A stretch of 64,000 nt of DNA from Clavelina lepadiformis (taxonomy: Eukaryota; Chordata; Ascidiacea; Aplousobranchia; Clavelinidae), in the NCBI RefSeq assembly GCF_947623445.1, contig NC_135240.1, forward strand, positions 8,122,001 to 8,186,000, read 5' to 3'. Shown here one piece after another: positions 14,801 through 23,919 of this stretch (position 1 is its first letter; every line of letters starts with the position of its first letter). Below the pieces are notes generated by a model. That model made no database searches, was not told the DNA's origin, and saw nothing but the letters and a program-made list of their open reading frames with translations. A program made the position numbers and the translations under genes.

Positions 14801-17800
14801 CTTGAGTGTATACCTTAGTAAAAAAGCAGCCAAAATGTTTTAGTCGCAAAATACGTTACTATGCTAGTTATGTTTTCGGGAAACTTTATTTCTCGTTAAC
14901 GTTTTTGTCAATCGATATGTAATTTCCCGTTTTACACTGTTACGAGTGGAAAACGGGAAATTGTCACGGTTGTCACGGTTTGCTTTCATAGTGTTTAGGT
15001 TATTTTTCGACGATGCATTATAGGGTTCCACGACAATTAACCGTGGGAAATTGACCGCGAACAAACTCACCGGGGACAACTGACCGGGGGACAACTGACC
15101 GTGACGTAAATTTACCTAGAACCAACTGACCTTAAATCATATTATCACTTAAATCATATAATTTGAATAAACAACAATGCTAATTTGCGTAAAAAATAAA
15201 AATAAAATGCGTAGCGGTTGATTTGTGTCGCCGGCCAATTTGTTGCCGGTCAGTTGACCACGACCAATTGTCGCCGGTGAATTTGTTCACGGTCAATTGA
15301 CGTGATCCCGCATTATAGATGTGGTCACCCAGCGCTCTCTGTGATATCACAGTAAAGATCATCGAAAACATGATATACTGTAATTATATATACATTGTTA
15401 AACTGTAACAACATTGTAAGCCGTGCGGGGTTGCGAAATTCATCTGTTTTATAAACGACTTGATTTATTTCTCAACTGGAGGATTCCCCATATAAAACTC
15501 CTAGATGTATCTTAAAGTTTTTAATTGTTATGCAGTAGCCCTATAGTAGCCTACTTATAAATGAAATAAGACACTATGCCATTATGACATAATAAGCGGG
15601 ATGCATATTATGAACTTGAGAAACGGAAACTTACAGAATAAAAGTTATATTGCCATATATAACTATTAATGTGAAAGTCAATTAGTTTAAACTGTTTGAT
15701 CGGGCTTTGCTGATTTGCTTTACAAAATCGACTGAAATAGTGCACGTAAATGAGGTTCAACTAAACAGGAAGAATTTAACCTATTTAAAGCACTGAGGCT
15801 GGTTTGACCGCATTTTGGTTTCAAAGAAAAGTCACCTTGGTTTTTATCATGAATGTACTACTTGCTTTTACAGTCAAAAGCAGTTGTCAAATAGAGTAGA
15901 CCTACAAATACTTTCAATTGAATATGCTTATTGCGGTGCTGCAGCATTCCCTTTTTATCATGGAACGCATTCAAAATATCGATCCGTCAATTTTTTAGCA
16001 AGTTCATGTAAGTACCTTATTAATTATGCATCTGCTAACTGCAGCTCATGTAAGCCTATAGTATGCATAACCTAACGCACTATATTTCGCCTAATGAAAA
16101 AAACCTTAGATGGTTTTGAAGGAAAGTTTTTTTATCGCTATAGTACTTTGTTTCGTTGTTTGTTTTCGTTGAATTGACCGACCATCCTTTGCTGCGAGCT
16201 GTACTATTAGTGTACTCCTTAACGCCACCACCACCTCTTGCCTAAAGCTATTGCAATGAGATGTAACGAAAACGAAAAAATAATTGTACTTTCTGTATGA
16301 AAGCGCTTTCCAAGCTAAAGTATCGTCACAATGTATAGGCTACAGAAACTTGGCATTTAGGATAGTCTGATCATGGGTGGAACGACAAAATGTAACAAAA
16401 GTATTTAGCCTTCACGTTAGACCTGCAGTTATACGCATAGGTGATCTAAGCTCTAGACTCTAGAGCTAGAGTCTAACCCAGTGGTGTTGATAGGTATGAA
16501 CTAAGTAATAAGATTTCTATGTTGGCCATGCTACAGCCATGTGCTTTCTTGGTTGTGCATTGTGATTCGTATGTGGAGTAATACGTTCATGTTGAAGACT
16601 GTCTAAATACAAGAGATTCTGCCGAACGTCTTATCGACTTAGTTCAACACATAATATCACGAGAGTAGTGATATTAACATGGTGGCAGCGAATCCTGTGT
16701 TGTAACAAGTTGATCCTACGAAGTATACTAACATAGACCTACAATACTGTACAGTACTAGCCTATTTCCTGATAGTATCCAAACTATCCATCTGCAATGG
16801 AAGGATTACGGTTACCAGAACCTCTAGACATACATTCAGCGTCTTTAGCGGAAGACTACCGACGTTGGAAAGAACAGGTAGAAGTCTATCTTATAGCCAG
16901 TGGAGCTGATGCGAAACCTAACAAAGTTCAGCGATCAACCATTCTTAATTGTGCTGGATCTGGTATGATAAGTGTAGCCAAGCACTTCATTTACACAACA
17001 GGTCAAGACAAGGACGACCCGGCAGAACTGTTCAACAAAATGGCCGCATATTGCAACCCAAGGCAGCATGAGTCCCTTGAAGCATACAAATTCTGGAGAG
17101 CCAAATGGTCAACAGGCAACTTTGATCACTTTTTAATAGAGCTTCGAAGTCGTGCAGAAACCTGCAATTTTGGAGACATGAAAAGTCGCATGCTACGTGA
17201 CAAGATAATCTTTACTGTTCCTGATAAGGTGCGCCAAGTGCTACTAAGAGAAAATGACCTCACTCTTGACCGAGCCATTCAAATCTGTCGTTCTTTTGAT
17301 TCGTCTGGTGCACAATCGCAACAAATGCAAGTTGAAGATGGTACCGTACAAAAAGTCAGTAGCAACAAGCATGAATACGCCAACAGAGGAACCAGTCGTC
17401 ACACATCACTCCTGTCAGAGTGCAACTTTTGTGGTAAAAGCCATAAACGTGGAAAATCATTTTGTCCTGCGTATGGGAAGAAATGCGCAAAATGTCATGG
17501 TTTGAATCATTTCAAATCAAAATGTCGATCACGAGTTCACTGCATTGAAGATAAGCAAGCTGCATTTCAAGAGGTGGAAAATAAACCCGAACAAGAATTT
17601 TTGCATGCCGTGCATGATGGAAAAGACAGACTGACTGCTTTACTTCAAGTAAATGGTTGCACGGTACGATTTCAATTGGATACCGGTGCTGACGTCAATA
17701 CTATATGTAAGAAGTATGTGCGATATACTCAACTCCAACCTTGCACCAAACAGCTGACAATGTGGAACAAAACCAGAATTAAGACAACTGGCTCATGATT

Positions 17801-20800
17801 GCACAATATGCCAACAAGCAAAGCCAAACAACCAACGAGAACCATTACTGCTACATCCCGAAGGTTTATCACCATTTGAAAAAGTTGGTGTTGATTTATT
17901 TGAGTTGAACCAAAAGTCTTATTTAGTCACGGTTGACTATTTTTCAAATTTTGCTGAAATTGATGTCATGACCTCAACAACTGCAAAGCACGTCATCATT
18001 TCGTTGAAGCGTCATTTTGCCCGATATGGAATTCCTAAATGCATTGTATCTGACTCTGGACCCCAGTTCATCTCTACAGAATTTCAAAGATTCTGTCAAA
18101 AATGGGCCATACAGCACTACAAATCATCACCAGGACATCAACAATGCAATGGAAAAGCGGAAGCTGCTGTGAAAACACTAAAGAACATGCTGAGACGTAC
18201 TGCACAAGATGGGAAAGATCAATGGCTGGCACTTTTGGAATTGCGCAATACGCCACGACAAGACGTCAACTGCAGTCCTACAAAGATATTGTTTGGTAGA
18301 CCAACTCGATCAGTGATACCGATTCACATTCCAAAAAGCAAACATCTTGACATCAATCGTCGTCATCAACGCCGCACCTCAGTCAAACAAACCTACGATA
18401 GCAAAAGTCAACCAATGTCAAAATTGTATATCAACCAACGAGTTTATTTCCAAAGTGCGGAAAAGAAGGGATGGCAAAAGGGTAAAATTGTACGCATACT
18501 TGGGCCTCGTTCATATTTAGTAGAATCATTGGATGGTTTTCGTTATTGTCGTAATCGAGTACATATTCGTATTGACCATAGCAAGTCTAACAATGTGTAT
18601 GAAGATACTGATTTTAACTTTACATTTGCGACACCTAACCAAAACAGTCAACCCACAGCTAACAACTACACTGTTGCTAACACACGACCTAATCGTACAC
18701 ATAGAATGCCAGTAAGATATAATGATTATGTACTGTAAATACTGTGTTTGTGTCACCTTGTTCTGTACTGTAAATACTGTGTTTGTGTCACCTTACCTTC
18801 ACTGTTTTATTTCTTGCCACTCATTATGCATGTAGCTTTAAACTTCAAGTGTGCCTCACATATATTGCGAGTAGTATGTTATTTCAGTATTTCTGTGTGA
18901 TGGTATTTCAGTATTTTCTGTGTGCTCATAAAGCCTTCTCACTGCTAGTCTTTACTTAAAGAAAGGAGGATGTTGATAGGTATGAACTAAGTAATAAGAT
19001 TTCTATGTTGGCCATGCTACAGCCATGTGCTTTCTTGGTTGTGCATTGTGATTCGTATGTGGAGTAATACGTTCATGTTGAAGACTGTCTAAATACAAGA
19101 GATTCTGCCGAACGTCTTATCGACTTAGTTCAACACATAATATCACGAGAGTAGTGATATTAACAAGTGGTTCTCAAACTTTTTAAAAGAAAGTACGCAA
19201 CGGTCTCCTAGCAATTTTTTAAATGCCTCATGGTCCCTTAAAAAATCAACACAAAACAACACGTTGGTTTTTATGGTATCAATGTGACGGGTGTACCTGC
19301 TTCTTTGCAACCAGTTCGGCTACGTTTGGCTCCGTTTTAGACAACGCAACTCTATTATAGTGAATCGCATTCAACCGGTTTCGAGCTTTTGGCTTGATGA
19401 CAAGTAGTGCCGATTTTTGGAAGGTGCTTCGCGGTCCCAGAAAATTGTCTCACGGACCCCAAAAGGACCGCGGACCCCAGTTTAAGAACCACTGGTCTAG
19501 CCTATTGCATATGTATGTTATGCTTCTTACGGCCGTATACTGTCTTGGTTATAACTTGCCCGAATTATGCCTATAGCATGTTATTATTATCAGTAAGCAT
19601 CTAAAAATTGGTATCACACGTTGACAATTCATTCGAACATTGTTATCGTAAATAGACAGAATTGGCAGCTTAAGCTGTACCGGTATCTACATGGTCGTCC
19701 GTCTGACTCGCGCCGTTCGAACGGAAAACTATGTAAATAATTTGTGGCCTCTAGATTTTTAGTTGAGTGAAGAACAAAGTAATTTCAAAACTTTATATTT
19801 TAATACAATTTTTATTCCATGCTACTCACGTAAATCATTCAAAAAGGCTGTATAGGAAGACTATGAAATGGGGTTTTATTTTATTGATAACCACTTAAAA
19901 GTTAAGCAATTTTTGAGTACTATTTAGTATATAGTCTTATTCACGTAAACGTAAAATTGGGAATTTCAACTTAGTCCCTCCCCCATATTAAATACTTTAT
20001 TTTAACACAAAGTGCTTTTGTCGTTGCCGATGCATTTGTCATCACATTTAGCCACCATCATTTTAAATGTAAGTATATGTGCGTTTAACAAATGCTTTCC
20101 ACAGCAACCATATTACGTTATTGAAGATGGTACTATGGTGCATTGATTTAGTAGCATTGAATGTCATTTTCGTTTTCTTCTTCGTAGATTCCTGACGCAA
20201 CACTTGTCAATTCGCTGTACTGGATTGGTTTGATGGTTGGCCGAGGTTCTGGGATTTTCGCAGCGTCTTATATCAGACCGGCGAAAATAGCCATCTTCTG
20301 CATCGCCGGTACTATAATAATGATGGTAAGGGTACAATTTTTCGAACAGCTTATGATTACAGCATGACTCAGCACCTAACTTTTTTTCAAATGCACTGCT
20401 TCCTCGATTATCCGGTCCAGTTGGGACAATGTTTTCAGAAATTTAAACAGATAAGCAAAAAAACGAATAATTGAATTCTTATAATTAAAAGATAAAACTG
20501 TTCTTTTACGTGTCACGTTGCCTTTCGAATATGAAGCCAGTTTAAAAAAATTATATACAGTATAAGATTTGGTTTCTAACGATGAACTGCAAGTACAATA
20601 ACATTAATGAGAATAGACTACTGCACATCAAACGCACTGTATAGTAATATAGTTCAAGGTGCGGAAGGCTTCACACTTCGTTTGTTTTATTTTATTGTTG
20701 CGTCGTAAGTCGCTGGATCAGGCCACCGGATAATTGAATTAAATGAGGCACGAATAATTAAATAATCCAGGAAGCAGTGTTCTGTACGCTTTAGCCCAGG

Positions 20801-22842
20801 ACAAAGTCCTAAAATATTTCAAGGCTTCTGTTCTGAGATTCTTATTACTCATTGACTGACGTTATAAACCCTTAGTGGAATTGGAAAGTTGTTAGAAAGG
20901 GGCGATCGCATTCATAAATTTTCACACAGCTAAAAGAGTTTGCTGAAACGACTTCTCTTACAGTTGCTTTGCATTGATCTAAAATACGTTTAGGTACGAA
21001 CCAATACAATGACGTCAAATACAGCTGGTATAGATCCCTCTGTTCAATAAATTAATCATTGCCTTGCTGAGTTAATCAAAGAGCGAAAGATTTATGTCTT
21101 ACTTAAACGCGGTTTAATTGTTGTATTGTTTCGTTCCGATGGTTATAACTCTGCGCAATAGGTTTTCAGAAAATACTTGATTTGAGATTGCGTTTGGCTG
21201 TAACATTTTTTTTAACATGCTACAAGTTCTGTTACTTCTGTTTAGGCTACTATAGCACAACACCAGTCGAACTCAATGAACGAACCAAAAGAATATAGGA
21301 AAAAGATTAAGCAATTGATTAGGCTTATTTTCAACGCTTTCTTTACAAAACAAAAACGTTTTAACCCGTGTACCAAGGTTAACTGACGTATATTGCTGTT
21401 TTTAGTGGATCTTGGTTTTGTTCGGCCGAACTACGCCACAGGTTACTTGGGCGGTGTCAATCGTCCACGGTTTCTTTGTTGGACCTCTCTACCCTTCCGG
21501 TGAGTCGGAAGCTTCTTTGCTTGCTACTTCCATAAGTGTTATAATTTGGATTGTTGAACTCACAACGCATCGATGCTACTGAATCGAATATTTGCAACTG
21601 TACACAAATAAAGGCGAAGGTTAGGACCACCATTTACCATTGAGTCCTCCATTGAGAAATGCCTTTTAGCCTTTTATTTACAGTAGCTTTCTTAAGTCAA
21701 CAGTCTTTAACACATTTAACAGTCTTTTATTTAGCTAAAATAAAAATTAGGATATAGTGTGGCACTCTGAAGGTTAACTTTATATTTTTCTACACGAGCT
21801 TTCGCAAGCATAAACTTGCTTCTTCAGATATACTGTGAAATGAGTTAATCTTCAGACTGCCATATTATATCCTGTTTTTTTATTTTACTTAATTTGGTTA
21901 ACACGGTTCAGACAACATCAATTTTTTTTTAGCTGTGTTCTGGCTCCAAGCTGTATGAATGCTAGAGTTCAATTTAAGTTTTAGTTTCTCGAAACATAGT
22001 GGAGGCTATACTGTTCATTTGTGATAACCTTAAAGTTACAGTGGTGAAATTGAGCCAGAACGCAATTCTTGTAGAAAGTGCTCTAGAAAAGTAACTTATA
22101 ATATTGTGTTTGTTCAACGGTTCTTGGTTAATTCCGCCCAAGGCAGCTAAACCCAGGATTACCCCACTAATGTCTGAAAAGTCCTTGGTTTAATCGTCCA
22201 TTGGTTGAATTGTCCCTAGAGGTGTAATTATATGTTTAATTTTATACATAATAATTAATTTTAATTCTTGAACCTGACAAACAAAGCTCATTAATTGTAG
22301 ACAATGTTGCCTCTGCATCGGCCCCTTCCTTTAAACGAGACCAAGCTTACCCAAGTTCTTTTATCTTTAACAGGTGTAACTTGGATATCTCAGGTTACTA
22401 ATGTGTCCGGCAAGTACATGTTTATCTTTATACTTGGTGGTATGACTGGTTGCACCACGATGCTCTCCCTCGGCGGCTGGCTCTTCAAAACTTCTCCGTT
22501 TCACGTGGTAAGTGTAACAGTCAGGCTCTGCAGTTAGCAAGGCCGATGGAATGCGCCAGGAGTAAGCTACTTGAGAGAAAATTTTTTGCCGTCAGTAAAG
22601 TAACCGAGCTGCTGGACAGAATTGGAATTCTTTTGTTTTAATTGCATTATACGATTAGTTTCACACTGCAATACTTTTCCACGTAGATGTACCTTGCTTG
22701 TGCGTTGAGTTGTGCAAACGCGCTGTGTTTCGCCGGGGCTGTGTTCGCCGCGAAACGCTATAAAAAAAAACGTCGGCACGAAGCGGAAGGCGAAATATTT
22801 TTGAATGGCAAAAGTCCTGAGAACGGAGAAGTCAAGGCTTAA
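11870..22842 (+). CDS. MFSD4/NaGLT1-like major facilitator transporter, copy A (11 exons)
   Basis: Exons by splice sites and by alignment to the downstream copy: 11870-11935, 12623-12803, 12881-12997, 13108-13215, 14111-14217, 14365-14458, 14572-14759, 20188-20325, 21406-21499, 22374-22507, 22687-22842. They sum to 1383 nt, giving 460 residues. The product is a multi-pass membrane protein. Family signatures are GYVLSLSGPTLLYL in the first half (MFSD4 proteins have a similar FLGPTLLDL), LYLYHFTIGIGGIFAPIIG before an AEPFL loop (human MFSD4A has LHFFVGFGALLSPLIADPFL), LYWIGLMVGRGSGIFAASYI around TM8, and a Lys/Arg-rich cytosolic tail. By family it would move sugars or related small solutes; the substrate cannot be read from sequence. 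Intron 7 (14760-20187) is swollen by transposons, and the LTR insertion lies in the same orientation as the gene. AATAAA lies at 23048-23053. The start is the first ATG of an exon whose partner in copy B has matching length and phase. Confidence 0.87.
15023..15309. mobile_element. Foldback-like MITE with GGG ends and 8-bp duplication
   Basis: The left end reads gggttccacgacaatt. The complement of the right end reads gggatcacgtcaatt. The inverted similarity continues inward through repeated words of the type caattgaccg and acaactgaccg, so most of the 287-bp element can fold on itself. The flanks are identical 8-mers, gcattata at 15015-15022 and 15310-15317. It has no coding capacity and lies in intron 7 of the copy A transporter. 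The superfamily is not certain; an 8-bp duplication fits hAT or P types. Confidence 0.8.
16485..16679 (+). repeat. 5' LTR
   Basis: This 195-bp repeat starts tgttgatagg and ends gatattaaca. By visual comparison it matches the 3' copy along its whole length. At 195 bp it is short for a gypsy-type LTR. Confidence 0.93.
16680..16690 (+). other. Candidate primer binding site (tRNA-Leu type)
   Basis: The eleven bases tggtggcagcg directly follow the 5' LTR. They are the complement of CGCTGCCACCA, which fits the mature 3' end of an animal tRNA-Leu. Complementarity appears to stop after these bases. Confidence 0.6.
16797..17798 (+). CDS. Gag-protease polyprotein of the LTR element (truncated pol)
   Basis: This 333-residue frame starts about 117 bp after the LTR. 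The N-terminal ~200 residues are capsid-like in position. Two Cys-rich knuckles follow: a CX2CX3H variant from residue 209, and a canonical CX2CX4HX4C (CAKCHGLNHFKSKC) from residue 230. A retropepsin active-site motif, LDTGADVN, has its catalytic Asp near residue 295. The frame ends soon after, at a TGA at 17796, where RT should begin. The stop sits at the internal deletion junction, so the RT/RNase H part is gone. Gag would package element RNA and the protease would process Gag. Function is inferred from motifs. Confidence 0.9.
   Translation: MEGLRLPEPLDIHSASLAEDYRRWKEQVEVYLIASGADAKPNKVQRSTILNCAGSGMISVAKHFIYTTGQDKDDPAELFNKMAAYCNPRQHESLEAYKFWRAKWSTGNFDHFLIELRSRAETCNFGDMKSRMLRDKIIFTVPDKVRQVLLRENDLTLDRAIQICRSFDSSGAQSQQMQVEDGTVQKVSSNKHEYANRGTSRHTSLLSECNFCGKSHKRGKSFCPAYGKKCAKCHGLNHFKSKCRSRVHCIEDKQAAFQEVENKPEQEFLHAVHDGKDRLTALLQVNGCTVRFQLDTGADVNTICKKYVRYTQLQPCTKQLTMWNKTRIKTTGS
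17794..18738 (+). pseudogene. Integrase fragment of the LTR element
   Basis: The frame opens upstream of 17794 and carries the second half of the HHCC finger (HDCTICQQAK). The catalytic core follows. Counting from the Met at 17905, the acidic triad is D11 (VTVDYF), D50 (IVSDSGPQF) and E86 (NGKAEA), a DD35E spacing. The C-terminal region is basic with a YFQSAEKKGW stretch like other gypsy integrases. It is out of frame with the gag-protease frame (one is +0 and the other is shifted) and has lost its N-terminal His pair with the deletion, so I treat it as a fragment rather than a working gene. Confidence 0.88.
18958..18970 (+). other. Polypurine tract of the LTR element
   Basis: Thirteen purines (aaagaaaggagga) abut the 3' LTR, the usual place for the plus-strand primer of reverse transcription. 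No other purine run lies next to the LTR. Confidence 0.85.
18971..19165 (+). repeat. 3' LTR
   Basis: This 195-bp copy of the 5' LTR starts tgttgatagg and ends gatattaaca, followed by the second agtgg target duplication. Confidence 0.93.
20394..20779. mobile_element. Non-coding element with long imperfect inverted ends
   Basis: The left end reads cactgcttcctcgattatcc. The complement of the right end reads cactgcttcctggattattt. The two match over the first ~17 bases with one change. The 386-bp interior has no coding capacity. The ends resemble pogo/Tigger-type MITEs (a CGATTATCCGG motif). I do not see a clear target duplication. It lies in intron 8 of the copy A transporter. Confidence 0.6.
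21736..21897. repeat. Imperfect inverted repeat (stem-loop)
   Basis: The left arm 21736-21778 and right arm 21844-21897 are complementary with several mismatches. The core is ggatatagtgtggcactctg against ggatataatatggcagtctg for the complement of the right arm. The ~65-bp spacer holds a smaller perfect hairpin, gcaag-cataaa-cttgc, at 21804-21819. It lies in intron 9 of the copy A transporter and looks like a transposon relic. Confidence 0.65.
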
Positions 22843-23919
22843 TACATTACGACTGGACAAAAGAGCGAAGAAAAACTGGGAAATGTACGTAATTACTTCC
22901 CAGGGAATCACTCAGTTTTTCACTGTGCTAGTGTGCTGGCTTACTACAACGCATGCCGGTGCTACTGTTAACACAAATCCTGATTTCGAAACACTGTTTA
23001 GGACACGTTCTGGAAATACTGTATAATCTTGTATATTTGTAGGGCGAAATAAAATTAATTCAAAACTTTAGGTATTTGAATTTAATTTATTTTGTAGTTT
23101 GGTGTCAAACTTATCGCTATGTTATTTATTCAGTCGTTGGTTGTGCTCTATGCATTATAGGCTATACTATAATCGTTTAAACTAAACTTATACTGTAGGC
23201 TATGTTTATTGAAAATTCATGTTTTCCTATTCTGTATGTTTGAATAAGTATACTTAGATCGTAACCTGCAAGCTCTAGTATGTAGTAACTTCAGAACGTC
23301 TACAACACATTGTAGAGTGTAATGAAAAATCATGAAACATGCTGACTAGAAACAAAATATTTGCTGACAGCCAAAAAAACGCCCGCTCAGCAGACTTTTT
23401 CTACTCCAACCCACTTCCCCTGGTTTATGACATTTGTCCAAACACAATGCAAATAAAATTAGCTTACTTGTGTCAATATTTGTAAACAGAGAACTCGCCG
23501 TGAAGCGACCTGCTGTTGGGCTCATAACACTTGGTTAGTTGAAGTTTGGAAGTATGTGCAGGCCGTGTCGAATTTAAGCTAAGAAGTTTCAGTTTTAGCA
23601 AGTTATTTTACGTAGAAGTAGGCAGGACTCGTATATAAGCGCGCTATATGCTTTGGAAAGTAGGCTATAGGCTACTAGTTCTAATAAACACTTATTGGTG
23701 TTGCACAGCTTGTACGAAAGCTTGCACTGTAAAAACTTTATTGTATTTAACAACGAAATATCTGCTTGTTTATGTTAAGCTTGTATATTTCAACGTACAT
23801 CTTATGATAACGATAAAGCACTAACATCACTTCAGCAACGTAAAAAGTCTGTCACTGTAGCTTTGTACGTAGTACCAAGAGCGACTATTATACCAGCAGT
23901 ATCATTCTATTTAAACAGG

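Larger units (their letters stand above)
16485..19165 (+). mobile_element. Internally deleted Ty3/gypsy-type LTR retrotransposon
   Basis: Two 195-bp direct repeats (16485-16679 and 18971-19165) begin TG and end CA and look identical by eye. The 5-bp target duplication agtgg flanks them (16480-16484 and 19166-19170). Between them are a primer site, a gag-protease frame, an integrase frame and a purine tract. The gene order gag-protease-integrase lacks reverse transcriptase and RNase H: the protease frame runs directly into the Cys pair of the integrase zinc finger near 17794. No envelope-like frame is present. The element is therefore non-autonomous. Identical LTRs argue for a recent insertion, presumably mobilised by enzymes from a full-length relative. 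Confidence 0.92.
16479..19494. mobile_element. hAT-type MITE interrupted by an LTR element
   Basis: The left end cagtgg (16479-16484) continues after the LTR insertion as ttctcaaactttt (from 19171). The right end is gtttaagaaccactg, ending at 19494, so the termini are inverted copies of each other. The flanking 8-mers are gtctaacc (16471-16478) and gtctagcc (19495-19502), 7 of 8 identical. Without the LTR element and its 5-bp duplication the MITE is about 330 bp. It is non-coding and related to the elements at 8940 and 46052. Confidence 0.88.

Noticed and set aside
16441-16475. A short palindrome, ctctagactctagagctaga, next to the MITE.
   Set aside because: It overlaps the target-site side of the hAT element (gtctaacc) and is explained by local TCTAGA-like repeats. 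No function suggested.
21800-21827. Hammerhead-ribozyme-like core on the minus strand: CTGAAGA, a GCAAG/CTTGC hairpin, then GAAA.
   Set aside because: There is an extra A between the first core strand and stem II, and I could not build a convincing stem III with an NUH cleavage site or a stem I next to it. It is more likely part of a decayed mobile element.
23863-23919. An earlier in-frame ATG for transporter copy B.
   Set aside because: The extra 19 residues have no counterpart in copy A, and an acceptor-like AG sits between this ATG and the homologous start.
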